Of a DNA stretch of 64,000 nucleotides, positions 9,816 to 19,703 are shown one piece after another. Source of the stretch: Fen-1364 sp049515135 (lineage in GTDB: Bacteria > Spirochaetota > Spirochaetia > SZUA-6 > Fen-1364); assembly GCA_049515135.1 (NCBI GenBank), contig JBEKUJ010000008.1:62001-126000 (forward strand). The letters run 5' to 3'. Position numbers and translations under genes: made by a program. Under the pieces are notes generated by a model. That model ran no database searches and was not told the origin of the DNA. It saw only the letters and a list, made by a program, of their open reading frames with translations. Numbering within the stretch: position 1 is the first letter of the stretch; the number at the start of each line of letters is the position of its first letter.

Positions 9816-12800
9816 ATGAAACGCAAAATCATGGACATAGCTCTTCGGGTCACTATCACGTATGCGATCCTTGCGAGTCTCTGGATCGTGCTTTCTGACC
9901 GGACGCTGGCCCTCTTTGTCATGCCCGCGCAGCTGAACCTCAACTTCCAGACCTACAAGGGCCTGGCCTTCGTTCTGGTCACAGCCCTCCTGCTCTTCAT
10001 GACCCTGAGGAACCAGCTTCGAAAGTGGGAAAGCGAATCGACAGGCCGAAGGCAGGCCGAAGAGGCTCTCGAAGAGCAGGAAAAGCGATATCGCCTGCTC
10101 CTGCACAACCTCGCCATGGGCGTCGTCGTCGTTGACACGGCAGAAAAAATCACTTTCGCCAATCCTGCTTCTGAGATGATCTTCGCGGCTAGCAAAATGA
10201 GGATCATTGGGATGAATCTGCGGGACTTCATGAGCGAGGAGGAGTTCAGCCACATTCGTCGGGAAACAGCCAGGCGTTCACGTGGGGAAACGAGCACCTA
10301 CGAGGTCGAAATTCTGAGGCTCGACGGCAAGGCGCGACACCTTCTGGTGACGGCCACGCCCCAGTATGGCTCTCATGGGGAGTTCGCCGGAGCATTGGCC
10401 ACATTTCAGGACATCACGGAACAGACCCTCCTGAAGCAGCAGGTGGAGGAGGAGCGCGGCCAGCTGCTGACCCTGATCAACAATCTGCCGGACTACGTTT
10501 CGATAAAGGACACGGAGAGCCGCGTCCTGATCACGAACAGCGCGAATGCACGCGTCATGGGCCTGGAGAGGGCGCAAGACGCTGTCGGGAAAAGCGATCT
10601 CGACTTCTATCCCCGCTCGGAGGCTGCGCGCTACATCGCCGATGAGCGCATGGTCATTCAGACGGGCACTGCTCTGATAAACAAGGAGGAAGAATCCGTT
10701 GATCAGGAAGGCCAGAAACGCTGGACGCTGACAACCAAAGTGCCGCTCAGGAATGCGCAGGGAAAAGTCATGGGAATCGTGTGCACGGGACGCGATATCA
10801 CGGAGCACCACCAGATTGAAGAAAAGTTGCGCAGAAGTGAGCAGCGTTACCGAGATCTCCTGGAGCAGGCTGCGGACGGCATCTTTCTCCTGGATGAAAA
10901 CATGAAATTCATCATGGCGAACTCGGAGCTCTGCAAGATGCTGGGCTACGCGCGTGAAGAGCTGCTCCGACTAAGCATCCAGGACACCTATCCGGATGAA
11001 TTGCGTGACGACGGCAGGGTGCGCTTCGAGAGGATCAGTTCGAGCGAGAAGTTGCGCTTCGAGCGCCTGATGAAAAGGAAGGACGGGTCTTTCTTTCCGG
11101 TCGAGATCAGCGCGGGAAGGCTCTCTGATGGGACACAACAAGCGATCGCACGCGACATCACGGAGCGCAAACGACGGGAGTCTGAGCTGGCTCTTGAGCG
11201 CAGTCTTCTGAGCGCTCTGATGGAAAACATTCCCGACAAGATCTATTTCAAAGATGTCGAAAGCCGTTTCATTCGCGGCAGCAGGGCCCATGCGAAGATA
11301 TGCGGCCTGAACGATGCTTCCGAGATGATTGGCAAGACCGACATGGACTTTTTCTCAGAAGAACATGCGCAGCAAGCGTATGAGGATGAGCAGCGCATCA
11401 TTCGTACCGGCGAGCCTATTCTGAACGAAGAAGAAAAGGAGACGTGGCCAGATCGCCCTGACACGTGGGTCTTGACCACAAAGATGCCCCTGCGTGATCA
11501 AGAGGGAAACATCATCGGGACCTTCGGCATCTCGCGTGACATCACAGAGCGCAAACAAGCTGAGGAACGTCTTTTGAGTCTCGCGCGCTTTCCTGATGAG
11601 AGCCCGCAGCCCGTCATGCGAGTTGCTGCGGACGGGTCGGTCATATACGCCAACAAGGCGAGCGAACCGATGATGTCTTCCTGGGCCGGTGGAGCAGACA
11701 GAAAGATCCCTGGAGAGCATCTGCCTGCGCTCGCTCTTGCGTGGGAGTCGGGGAAAAAGCAGGAAATTGAGATTCGCCAGGCCTCGAGGTCGTACGCTGT
11801 TGCAGTTGTACCGTTCCCAGGCGTGGGGTATATCAACCTGTATGGCAGAGACGTCACTGAAGAAAGATCGCTGGCAGAAAGACTCACGCAGGCCCAGAAG
11901 ATAGAGGCAATTGGTCAGCTGGCAGGGGGGATCGCCCACGACTTCAACAACATTCTTCAGGCAATCATGGGCTACTGCGAGGTGCTCAAACAGGAACTGC
12001 CTGAAAAGAACCAGCAGTATGTGGCTGAGATCATAAAAGCGGCAAAGAGGGCAGCCGCGCTTACCGCGCAGCTTCTGGAGTTCAGTCGCAGGCAGATACT
12101 GAGACCCCGGATAGTCAACGCAAAAGACCTCGTTCGCTCCATGCAGAAAATGCTCGAGATGGTCATCGGGGAGGATATCGAGCTGCGGACATTCATTGAT
12201 CCCGACACGGGCAACTTTCTGGCAGATCCCGGGCAGATAGAACAAGTCCTTCTGAATCTGACTGTCAATTCGCGGGATGCCATGCCGTCGGGCGGGAAGC
12301 TCACTCTTGAGACTTCAAATCGTTCCTTCGACGAAGCGTACGTTCGTGATCACCCCGGAGCCAAGACGGGGCAGTATGTTCGCATCGCTGTCAGCGACAC
12401 GGGCGTCGGGATGGACCAGGAAACCCTGTCGCATATGTATGAGCCATTCTTCACTACCAAGGAGATTGGGAAAGGGACGGGACTGGGGCTATCAACAGTG
12501 TATGGGATTGTCAAGCAGAGCGAAGGATACATCAACTGCTACAGCGAGCCGGGCAAGGGAACAACATTCACAATCTATCTCCCGCTGACCCTCGAGGAAG
12601 CCGACAGGCCTCTGACCGTGGCGTCTGGCACAACTGCTCCACGGGGTACAGAAACAATACTGATCGTAGACGATGATTCGGCGGTTCGAAGCACTGCAAG
12701 GTTGGCCCTCGAGGGGGCGGGGTATTCCGTCATCGAGGCACCGGGAGGAACCCAGGCCTTGTCAGATGTATCAGCGCGCAGGATCAGGGTTGAGCTTCTG

Positions 12801-13016
12801 GTTACTGATGTCGTGATGCCCCAATTGAGCGGCAAGGAGCTGGCGCGCAAGCTCCAGGTAGTGTGCCCTGGCGTGAGAGTCCTCTATGTCTCGGGTTACA
12901 CCGCGAATGTGATTTCTCATCATGGAATCCTTGAGGCGGGCCTGGACTTCCTGCAAAAGCCTTTCAGTTCCAAAGAACTGCTTTCAAAGGTACGAGAAAT
13001 ATTGGACAGGCCCTGA
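9816..13016 (+). CDS. membrane hybrid histidine kinase with multiple PAS domains and receiver
   Basis: A 1066-residue sensor kinase. Two hydrophobic segments (about residues 8-30 and 45-65) anchor it in the membrane. Then come about four clear PAS/PAC domains (about residues 85-205, 215-335, 340-450, 460-580), most ending in DITE-type PAC signatures, and a degenerate fifth (about 585-690). The dimerisation domain has the phosphoacceptor His at about residue 708 in GGIAHDFNN. The ATPase domain has N-box, DTGVGM and GTGLGLS motifs. A C-terminal receiver has the phosphorylatable Asp at about 998 in LLVTDVVMP. No response regulator is adjacent. The PAS domains lack obvious heme or flavin signatures, so the signal is unknown. 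Confidence 0.88.
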   Translation: MKRKIMDIALRVTITYAILASLWIVLSDRTLALFVMPAQLNLNFQTYKGLAFVLVTALLLFMTLRNQLRKWESESTGRRQAEEALEEQEKRYRLLLHNLAMGVVVVDTAEKITFANPASEMIFAASKMRIIGMNLRDFMSEEEFSHIRRETARRSRGETSTYEVEILRLDGKARHLLVTATPQYGSHGEFAGALATFQDITEQTLLKQQVEEERGQLLTLINNLPDYVSIKDTESRVLITNSANARVMGLERAQDAVGKSDLDFYPRSEAARYIADERMVIQTGTALINKEEESVDQEGQKRWTLTTKVPLRNAQGKVMGIVCTGRDITEHHQIEEKLRRSEQRYRDLLEQAADGIFLLDENMKFIMANSELCKMLGYAREELLRLSIQDTYPDELRDDGRVRFERISSSEKLRFERLMKRKDGSFFPVEISAGRLSDGTQQAIARDITERKRRESELALERSLLSALMENIPDKIYFKDVESRFIRGSRAHAKICGLNDASEMIGKTDMDFFSEEHAQQAYEDEQRIIRTGEPILNEEEKETWPDRPDTWVLTTKMPLRDQEGNIIGTFGISRDITERKQAEERLLSLARFPDESPQPVMRVAADGSVIYANKASEPMMSSWAGGADRKIPGEHLPALALAWESGKKQEIEIRQASRSYAVAVVPFPGVGYINLYGRDVTEERSLAERLTQAQKIEAIGQLAGGIAHDFNNILQAIMGYCEVLKQELPEKNQQYVAEIIKAAKRAAALTAQLLEFSRRQILRPRIVNAKDLVRSMQKMLEMVIGEDIELRTFIDPDTGNFLADPGQIEQVLLNLTVNSRDAMPSGGKLTLETSNRSFDEAYVRDHPGAKTGQYVRIAVSDTGVGMDQETLSHMYEPFFTTKEIGKGTGLGLSTVYGIVKQSEGYINCYSEPGKGTTFTIYLPLTLEEADRPLTVASGTTAPRGTETILIVDDDSAVRSTARLALEGAGYSVIEAPGGTQALSDVSARRIRVELLVTDVVMPQLSGKELARKLQVVCPGVRVLYVSGYTANVISHHGILEAGLDFLQKPFSSKELLSKVREILDRP

Positions 13017-13054
13017 AGGCGCATACGGGGACGTTCGATTGACGCCGGCGCGAC

Positions 13055-14119
13055 TTATCCGGAAGCAGAATCCAATTCCCTGGTGATCTCTGCTATAACG
13101 GATCGCTCGTCTTCTTCCTTCAACGCTCTTTGCAACACGCGGCGGGCGCGCCTTCCGCCGATACGGCCGAGCGCCCAGGCCGAGTAGGCCCGGTTTTGTG
13201 GTATGCCATGACGAAGCGTGAACCCCAGGCCTTTCACGGCCACCGGATCGCCGATATTGCCTAATGCGATGATGGCATTTCCGCGGATAGCCTCGATTCC
13301 TGCATCAAGAGCAAAGGAGGGAATCGCACGCTTGAAATACTCGTTATCGGCTCGCAGCAACGGCAATAGCTCGGGCCCATCGTCTAGCTCGTCAATCGGA
13401 ACAGGATAGCTTCTTCGAAGCTCTACATGCCTGTTCTTGGGACATACCGACAGGCATTCACCGCAGCCGAAAAGGCGATTTTCCTGTTTGGAGCGAAGTT
13501 CAGGTGGCGCGAAGTTTCCCCAAAGCCAATGGGTAACGCATCTGGATGGTTCGACGCAGTACGGCGCCGCAATGGCTGCGGTAGGGCAAGCCTTTGCGCA
13601 GAGGTCGCACCCGTCGGGACAGCCGGTGCCCCCATAGGGGGAACAGTCTTGGACAGCCAACGGGGCGTCGGTAACGAAACAGGAGAACATGACCCAGGAG
13701 CCGAGATCCCGAGTAACGACGACCGAGTGTTTTCCGTAATAACCCAGCCCTGCACCTACGACGGCCGGCTTTATGGAAATCTGTGACCCATCGACGATCC
13801 GGAAGCCTTTCTTCCGCAAGAAACCGCCTACCGTCCTGTGGCAGTGCGCGTCCATCTGTTTGAAGGCCCGGCTGCCGCAGGGCGGGAGGAGCCCCCGTGG
13901 AATACCAGGCTGGGATTGGATCGGCTTGGGTTCGTAGCGCACGCAGAAACCAGTGATAATGACCGCGCGCGCTTCAGACATCAGCGTCCGGGGTTGAGAA
14001 TGCACGTAGACGCCTTGTCTCACCTCGGGAAGTTCAATGGATGCAACGCCGACCATGTCGATTCCGGAAGCCAAGACAGCGCTTTTGAGTTCAGCCGTGA
14101 GGTCGACATTTTCAGTCAT
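13055..14119 (-). CDS. QueG-like 4Fe-4S protein with C-terminal HEAT repeats
   Basis: A 354-residue protein resembling epoxyqueuosine reductase-type iron-sulfur proteins. After an N-terminal cobalamin-reductase-like domain there are two ferredoxin-like cysteine sets, CDLCAKACP and CGECLSVCP, each suited to a 4Fe-4S cluster. The C-terminus (from about residue 270) has PBS-lyase/HEAT-like repeats (NAIIALGNIGD, AYSAWALGRIGG), as in QueG. It diverges enough from canonical QueG that tRNA modification is not assured; it could be another corrinoid or Fe-S reductase. The ATG giving MTENVD is used; upstream codons in the same frame are not conserved-looking. Confidence 0.7.
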   Translation of the reverse strand: MTENVDLTAELKSAVLASGIDMVGVASIELPEVRQGVYVHSQPRTLMSEARAVIITGFCVRYEPKPIQSQPGIPRGLLPPCGSRAFKQMDAHCHRTVGGFLRKKGFRIVDGSQISIKPAVVGAGLGYYGKHSVVVTRDLGSWVMFSCFVTDAPLAVQDCSPYGGTGCPDGCDLCAKACPTAAIAAPYCVEPSRCVTHWLWGNFAPPELRSKQENRLFGCGECLSVCPKNRHVELRRSYPVPIDELDDGPELLPLLRADNEYFKRAIPSFALDAGIEAIRGNAIIALGNIGDPVAVKGLGFTLRHGIPQNRAYSAWALGRIGGRRARRVLQRALKEEDERSVIAEITRELDSASG

Positions 14120-14282
14120 AATCAATTCTATCCGTTGTACTCTTTTTCCAACACCACGTTCCAAGACTATCCTGCGCAGCCGGTGCGCGTCCGCTGAAGA
14201 GGCCGAGACGTGCTGGCTTGCGGGCCATGGGTGAGTCCGTGGGGATTGGTGCCGTGTGATTACCCACCGTTAGACCCTTCGC

Positions 14283-15056
14283 TTATTTAGAAGCCTTTTC
14301 GAGTTGCTTCAGGGCGTCGGTGCCTTTCAGCTTCTCGTTGGCCTGCGCGTAATCAAAAGCAGTCTTTCCCCTCAGGTCTTTTGCTTTCGCATCTGCGCCG
14401 GCCTTCAGCAAAACAATGATCACGTCTGGGTTTTGATTCTTGCTGGCGGCCTCTATAAGTGGAGTCCAGCCGATGTTGTTGTTAGCCTTGACATCTGCGC
14501 CGGCCTTCAGGAGCGTGGTGATCACTTCAGTATTCGGGTTGGACTTGGCTGCCCACATCAGCGGGGTCATGTCAAATCCCGTGTCCCGATCCTTAATGTC
14601 CGCACCCGCCTTTAGGAGCGCAGTGATCACCTCGGGCTTCTGGTTGAACCCAGCGGCGTACATCAGAGGAGTTATACCGTTCATGTCCCGATCCATGATG
14701 TCTGCGCCGGCCTTTAAAAGCGTGGTGATCACATCGGGGTTCGGGTTGTACCAGGCGGCGTACAGAAGCGCGGTCGCGCCGTTCGCGTCCCGAGCCTTGA
14801 GGTCCGCGCCGGCCTTTAAGAGCGTGGTGATCATCTCGGGGTTCGGGTTGTAATAACCGGCGTTTATCAGCGCGGTCTCGCCCCCGCTGCCCATGTCTCG
14901 AACGTTAGGGTCCGCTCCTCGGTCAATAGCGGCTTGTACATCCTGCGGCGTTCCGGTTCTTACAAGCATAATGAAGTCATTCGCCGTCGTCTGTGCGCAC
15001 GCTGAAGCTGCCGTAAGGACTGCAAGAACCACAGAAATGATGATTCGCTTTTTCAC
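14283..15056 (-). CDS. secreted ankyrin-repeat protein
   Basis: A 257-residue exported protein with signal peptide (first about 22 residues, ending ACAQ) and six to seven ankyrin repeats of the same NPEVIT-LLKAGAD type as the protein at 6393-9359, ending in a similar capping unit with GKTAFDYAQ. It lacks the transglutaminase and TPR modules. The GTG start and the upstream GGAGGTGCAAA match the larger paralogue, so the 5' ends are homologous. It is probably periplasmic, with a protein-binding role; the partner is unknown. Confidence 0.78.
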   Translation of the reverse strand: MKKRIIISVVLAVLTAASACAQTTANDFIMLVRTGTPQDVQAAIDRGADPNVRDMGSGGETALINAGYYNPNPEMITTLLKAGADLKARDANGATALLYAAWYNPNPDVITTLLKAGADIMDRDMNGITPLMYAAGFNQKPEVITALLKAGADIKDRDTGFDMTPLMWAAKSNPNTEVITTLLKAGADVKANNNIGWTPLIEAASKNQNPDVIIVLLKAGADAKAKDLRGKTAFDYAQANEKLKGTDALKQLEKASK

Positions 15057-15256
15057 TTTGCACCTCCGTAACTATTACCATTCTACATCTTCACCTCCGC
15101 GCGGGGCCGCGGTGAGAACACGATTATATCATGCCGTCCTTGGACGATGACGACAGCGCAAGCACGGGATTCATGCTCAGGATATTGCTCGGAGTGGGGT
15201 ATTTTCGGCTCCCCCTTTTCAAGCGGCTCTACAATTTCATTCTTGAAAAAGACCTG

Positions 15257-15301
15257 TGAGAGCGAGCGAGGGGAATCGAACCCCCGACTCCAGCTTGGGA
15301 A
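15257..15301 (-). repeat. copy of tRNA-Gly 3' end (attachment-site repeat)
   Basis: These 45 bp match the 3' part of the tRNA-Gly gene at 26272-26342, from the anticodon loop through the acceptor stem, in the same orientation, with two differences. The two differences form a base pair in the T-stem (G-C here, A-T in the intact gene). The upstream half shows no anticodon, D-arm or 5' acceptor sequence, so it is not a full tRNA. It marks the left boundary of the 11-kb island. Confidence 0.8.
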
Positions 15302-15842
15302 AAGGCTTCCGTAAGCTCAATCTTTTTTCAGCTTCTTTGGGAGTGTAGTATCTTATGTGTGCGCGCGTTTTGCTCAGAGTTTTGCTGAGTAAGAAAGCAG
15401 CTGACGGCCGTTTACAAAACATGTCGGCGCGTCCATTCACAATGGCCACTCACAAGTCAACATTGATTTGCTTAGCGGTCCCCCAATGTCCTGGCAGATA
15501 ATGTGACTGGTCCCTTGCGGCCAGTAACCAAGGCAATGTAGGTCCTCAAACCCTCCTGAACCTGATGTGTCGACATAGACGCAGCGGATGCCCAAGCCGC
15601 CTCTTCGCGGCAGGGGTCCGCAAGACCATCGACGTAGATAGTGAGCAGTTCCTCCCTCGACCAAGAGTTGTCTCCTACTCTCTGGACGTTACTTCGCGTT
15701 GAGTCGCGCTGTCCATCCTGTCGTGTCAGTTCCTCGAAATCGATTCCGGCGAAAACGGCTCAGGACTCGACTCGGGCCTCGTCCTTCTCCATTTCCGCTT
15801 CATCCGATACATTTAAGAAACATCCAGCAATGAGAGGTGCCC
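15302..15842. other. gene-free stretch at island left end
   Basis: No supported gene here. Open frames on both strands have no family signature, and a minus-strand frame at its left end is a read-through of the tRNA fragment. Confidence 0.5.
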
Positions 15843-16400
15843 ATGAACGAGGTCATCACGACAATACTTGCGCGCAGAAGCGTTCGGGCTTTCAAGGAAA
15901 AGCAGATCTCGAACGAAGATTTGGGCGCTATCCTCGAATGCGCCTGCTATGCACCAAGCGCGATGAACACTCAGAATTGGCATTTCACAGCGATCCGCGA
16001 ACCTGCCTTCATCGAAAAGCTGAACGGCTGGATTGCTGCCGAGATCGAGGAAAGCGGAAACCTGAACCTCGAAGGAATTCTTGAAAGGGCCAACGGCAAA
16101 GTACTCAGAAACGCCCCGTGTGTTGTCGTCGTCTCAACGGAGAAGCAGGACAGGTTCAGCATTATCAACGCATCTGCGGCAACGCAGAATATGCTCTTGG
16201 CCGCCCACTCTCTCGGGATTGGATCTTGCTGGATCGGGACGGTAGGGATCCTGGGCATGAGCAAGCGAGCCGACGAGTACGCTTTCGAGCTGAAAATCCC
16301 GAAAGGATATGCTCCCTTCTTTGGGGTGACTCTGGGCTACAGCGCGTCTGAAAGCCCGGAGGCGCCGCCAAGGAAGGAAGGCGTGGTAACCATCTTGTGA
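15843..16400 (+). CDS. nitroreductase family protein
   Basis: A 185-residue FMN-dependent nitroreductase-fold protein. The N-terminal RRSVRAFKEKQI segment is the typical FMN phosphate-binding start, AP(S)AMNTQNWHF follows at about residue 40, and GIGSCWIG near residue 130 is the second flavin-contact region. Members reduce nitro compounds, quinones or enones using NAD(P)H; some are dehalogenases or BluB-like. The ATG at 15843 follows GAGAGGTG. It is followed at short distance by the carboxymuconolactone decarboxylase-like gene, suggesting co-transcription. Confidence 0.85.
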   Translation: MNEVITTILARRSVRAFKEKQISNEDLGAILECACYAPSAMNTQNWHFTAIREPAFIEKLNGWIAAEIEESGNLNLEGILERANGKVLRNAPCVVVVSTEKQDRFSIINASAATQNMLLAAHSLGIGSCWIGTVGILGMSKRADEYAFELKIPKGYAPFFGVTLGYSASESPEAPPRKEGVVTIL

Positions 16401-16434
16401 TCCCTGAAAACTTGCGTTGGAAAGGACGCTACTC

Positions 16435-16827
16435 ATGAGCAACGACAGATATGACCGCGGACTGGAGAAACTGAGGGAGATCGACGGCGAGGCGGGGGAG
16501 CGCGTCATCGAGAGCCTCAAAGACGTTGCGCCCGATCTCGGGCGGTACATGATCGAGTTTCCGTTCGGTGATGTCTACCGCCGTCCTGGCTTGGACCTCA
16601 AGTCACGCGAGGTCGCCACTGTGGCCGCGCTGACCGCGCTCGGCAACGCCGCGCCACAACTGAAGGTTCACATTCACGGAGCGCTCAACGTTGGCTGCTC
16701 TCGACAGGAGATAGTCGAGGTCATAATCCAGATGGCGGTCTACGCGGGGTTCCCCGCCGCGCTGAACGGGATGGCCGCGGCCAAGGAAGTCTTCAAGGAG
16801 AGGGACCTGGCTGGGCAGACAGGATGA
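16435..16827 (+). CDS. carboxymuconolactone decarboxylase family protein
   Basis: A 130-residue CMD/AhpD-like helical protein. It has the family pattern PGLDLKSREVATVAALTALG, then a His-containing HIHGALNVGCSRQEIVEVIIQ block. The Cys in NVGCSRQE is single; the CxxC of peroxidase-active AhpD is absent, which favours the decarboxylase-like branch. Such genes accompany aromatic or lactone degradation and redox-stress loci. The start at 16435 has GGAAAGGA upstream. It lies 34 bp behind the nitroreductase gene. Confidence 0.85.
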   Translation: MSNDRYDRGLEKLREIDGEAGERVIESLKDVAPDLGRYMIEFPFGDVYRRPGLDLKSREVATVAALTALGNAAPQLKVHIHGALNVGCSRQEIVEVIIQMAVYAGFPAALNGMAAAKEVFKERDLAGQTG

Positions 16828-16868
16828 AGGTCCTTGCACAAGCTTTTTGAGCAGATGGGAGACGAAAA

Positions 16869-17231
16869 ATGAACGGCACTATAAAATGGTTGGAAGAACC
16901 CAGAGAGTCAAATTACCCCGCCGCGTTGTCATATCTGCTTCTTGTTTTCTCCAACGCAACCGAAATCGTCGAACGACTGAAAAAGGCGCAGGTTACGCAA
17001 TTCAAGGCCAAGGACATCTTCAGGGCCTCGGGACTGTCCCTCCTTGGAGTCAGCAATTCTCATGTCAAAAAGGACCTCTCCAAGATTGCCGATGGGCAAG
17101 CACTTTCTCCGATTCTTCTTGTGCGCCGCGAAGGGGAAAAGGTGGTCATCGCCGATGGATATCACAGAATGTGTGCAGTCTATTCGCAGGATGAAGACGC
17201 CTTGATCCCCTGCAAGATTGTTTCTGTCTGA
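16869..17231 (+). CDS. small ParB/Srx-fold-like protein
   Basis: A 120-residue protein. Residues about 45-118 carry a ParB-N/sulfiredoxin-like pattern: FKAKDIFRASG, then LSPILLVRR, then VVIADGYHRMCAVY, where DGYHR corresponds to the GxxR/H nucleotide-binding element of that fold. It is too short for a partitioning ParB and lacks a helix-turn-helix. Similar short proteins occur as conserved hypotheticals in many proteobacteria. Function unknown. GGGAGA precedes the ATG, 41 bp after the CMD-like gene. Confidence 0.6.
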   Translation: MNGTIKWLEEPRESNYPAALSYLLLVFSNATEIVERLKKAQVTQFKAKDIFRASGLSLLGVSNSHVKKDLSKIADGQALSPILLVRREGEKVVIADGYHRMCAVYSQDEDALIPCKIVSV

Positions 17232-17327
17232 GTGAAGCGACATGCCGCAGTCGCTCCAGGCGACCTGTACTGCGTGAGTTTTCGAAGCCCTGCCTGAAAG
17301 TTTTATTCTGAGCTCAAAGGGAGAAAA

Positions 17328-17657
17328 ATGACGTACCTCTTGACTGTTGTCCTGTTGATGGCCGTTCTTCCCATTGGGTCGATCCTTATCGAGCGGTTCG
17401 CAATGAGTAATTCTGCGGACGCATTGCTCCTGGTCGGCAAATGGTTCGTGTTCTGGGCCGTCGGAGTCAGGCAGTTCCTCGCTGGCATTCGGCAGGTAGT
17501 TCGGCCGCAGTTCACTTCCGAAGAAATCTTCGGAATCAAGACCAAGGAGCCGTGGCCGATAGTGCGGGAGCTCGGGTTCGCAAACCTTTCGATGGGAGCA
17601 CTGGGAATCGCCTTAATCACTGCTGGTAGCAAAACTCCGTTGGATTTGAATCAGTGA
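17328..17657 (+). CDS. small membrane protein, DUF6790-like, probably shortened
   Basis: A 109-residue protein with hydrophobic segments at about residues 3-22, 32-50 and 85-100, and a conserved-looking VRELGFANLSMGALG motif that recalls the DUF6790 family of membrane proteins. Those are usually longer, with further helices after this motif, so the C-terminus (TAGSKTPLDLNQ) may result from a truncation or frameshift. AAAGGGAGA precedes the ATG. No function known. Confidence 0.5.
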   Translation: MTYLLTVVLLMAVLPIGSILIERFAMSNSADALLLVGKWFVFWAVGVRQFLAGIRQVVRPQFTSEEIFGIKTKEPWPIVRELGFANLSMGALGIALITAGSKTPLDLNQ

Positions 17658-17821
17658 CTTCCACATGTGAATCTAAAAGTCACTGTTTCCACATCAGATC
17701 GTTTCCGTCGCCTCGCGTGGCTCTTCGTGGCTAATTGTATACTCGGCCTTAAGCTGCTAAACAAAGAAACACAGATGAGCAATCCGTCCTGTGCTGAACG
17801 CCTTTCTGACTTCCGTGTCCT

Positions 17822-19591
17822 TCAAAGATCCTGGGACGCACCTTCACGTGGAACAACTGTCTTCTCCCCCTGCGCTTGCATTTCGTAAATGTACGTCTTC
17901 CCGCGCAGGAAGGATGCGACGGCAGCAACGAGAGACAGTGCGGCAGCGCCATAGAATGTCAATCTCATGCTGCTCATGAACGCCGGTGCCATGAGGGAAG
18001 GGAAAAACTCCTTGCCGAGCACCAGATTCTTTGTTGTCTGGGGCAGGCTGCGCAGCACTTCAGGAGACAGCAACTGCTGCACCGGGTTGTATCCGAGGAA
18101 GGCTGCAAAAAGCGCCCCCGTGGGAGGCAGTCCGGCGGCCTCCCCTGCTGCGGTTGCCGGTATTCCCGCCGCAACCAACCCGGAATGCAGCGCGGAAGGC
18201 AGCCTGCCTGCCAAGCCTATGATGACCACGCTGAAGAAAAGCGACATGCTCACGAGGGCGCCGGAGTTCTGGATCGTGGCCCGCATCCCAGAGGCCACTC
18301 CCCGGTACTCAGGAGGCACGGAGTTCATGACCGCCGACATGTTGGGTGAGGTGAACAGGCCCATGCCCACACCCACGAGCACGAGTATGAGCATGAACGG
18401 CAGGTACGAGAAGCTCGCGGGCAACTCGGCCAGCAGGAGAAAGCCTGCCATGAGGACCAGCATCCCGGTGGTGGCAAGGCCTCTGGAGCCGTAACGATCG
18501 GACAGCCAGCCGGAGAGCGGGCCCATGATGAAGAAGCCCACGAGCATGGGCGCCATGTAGATGCCGGCCCACAGAGGGGTGTCCTCGAAGTTGTAGCCGT
18601 GCAACGGCAGCCAGATCCCCTGCAGCCAAATGATGAGCATGAAAGTCAGCCCGCCCTGGGCAATAGCGTAGAGAAAACCACTCACATTCGCTGCTGTGAA
18701 CATTCGGATGCGAAAGAAGCTTAAGCGGAACATCGGTTCGCTCACCCGTCGTTCGATGAAGAAGAATGCCGCGAGTAGTAGCAGCCCCACGAGGATCCCC
18801 ACCACGACGAGCGGGCTAGTCCAGCCCATGACCGAATGCCTGTATGGCATTATGCCGTAGGTCAAGGCGACTAAGAGGATCACGAGGCCAGCGCCGAAGG
18901 TGGCCACCCCGGGAAGGTCGATCCTCTGGTTCCGGGAGATGACACCCGTTTCTTTCAATTTGAGATAGGCCCAGAGTGTTCCCGCAATGCCAATGGGCAC
19001 GCTGACTAGGAACACGAGCCGCCAGTTGATCACCGCAAGGAAGCCTCCCAGGATCAGCCCGATCAGGGAACCGCTGATGAAGGCGATCTGATTCAACCCC
19101 AGTGCCATGCCGCGTTCCGATGGAGGGAATGCGTCCGTCAGGATGGCGGCGCTGTTGGCGAACAGGAATCCGCCCCCCACCGCCTGGACCATGCGGAATA
19201 TGACGACCTCCAGCGCCCCCGCGTTACCCGCGCCTGGGGTGAGGAACAACAGGATGGAAGCGGCGGTGAATATGGCAAAGCCGAGGTTGTACAGACGGAC
19301 CCTGCCGAAGATGTCAGAGAGCCTGCCGAAGGAGACCAGCAAAGTTGCCACAATCACCGAGTAGCCCATGAGGATCCACAGGAGATAGGTCGCCTCGTTG
19401 GGAGCCAGGGGGTTGATTCCCAGCCCTGTGAAAATAATGGATGGCAGGGAAATCAGGACGATATTGTTGTTGATGGAAGCCATCAACGTTCCTAGCGTGG
19501 TGTTGGAAAGAGCTATCCATTTGTAGCCGCTTCCGGTCTTTCCGTCTGGCCGGGTGGATGATGCCGCGCGCGCGGCAGTTCGGTTGTTCAA
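17822..19591 (-). CDS. MFS transporter, DHA2 (14-TM) drug-exporter type
   Basis: A 589-residue inner-membrane permease with about 14 hydrophobic helices. MFS signature elements are visible: SFGRLSDIFGRVRLYNLG in loop 2-3 (motif A), FRMVQAVGGGFLFANSAAI and a second FGRL-type loop, GWLSDRYGSRG, in the C-terminal half. DHA2 members export drugs, dyes or amphiphiles by proton antiport. The insert between the last two helices is long. Transcribed divergently from the SDR gene, so the short gap contains both promoters. Confidence 0.85.
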   Translation of the reverse strand: MNNRTAARAASSTRPDGKTGSGYKWIALSNTTLGTLMASINNNIVLISLPSIIFTGLGINPLAPNEATYLLWILMGYSVIVATLLVSFGRLSDIFGRVRLYNLGFAIFTAASILLFLTPGAGNAGALEVVIFRMVQAVGGGFLFANSAAILTDAFPPSERGMALGLNQIAFISGSLIGLILGGFLAVINWRLVFLVSVPIGIAGTLWAYLKLKETGVISRNQRIDLPGVATFGAGLVILLVALTYGIMPYRHSVMGWTSPLVVVGILVGLLLLAAFFFIERRVSEPMFRLSFFRIRMFTAANVSGFLYAIAQGGLTFMLIIWLQGIWLPLHGYNFEDTPLWAGIYMAPMLVGFFIMGPLSGWLSDRYGSRGLATTGMLVLMAGFLLLAELPASFSYLPFMLILVLVGVGMGLFTSPNMSAVMNSVPPEYRGVASGMRATIQNSGALVSMSLFFSVVIIGLAGRLPSALHSGLVAAGIPATAAGEAAGLPPTGALFAAFLGYNPVQQLLSPEVLRSLPQTTKNLVLGKEFFPSLMAPAFMSSMRLTFYGAAALSLVAAVASFLRGKTYIYEMQAQGEKTVVPREGASQDL

Positions 19592-19703
19592 CGTAATCGC
19601 CAGCCTCGGCTAATGTTTTGTTGATTGGCAGTGAGTATCGCAGCCTATCAGCATGGACGGAGAGGGTCAGGGGTATGCTATTATCAAGGGCGGACGGCAG
19701 ATC

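Noticed and set aside
15237..15449. Minus-strand 70-codon open frame
   Set aside because: Its C-terminal part is a translation of the tRNA-Gly fragment; no family signature elsewhere.
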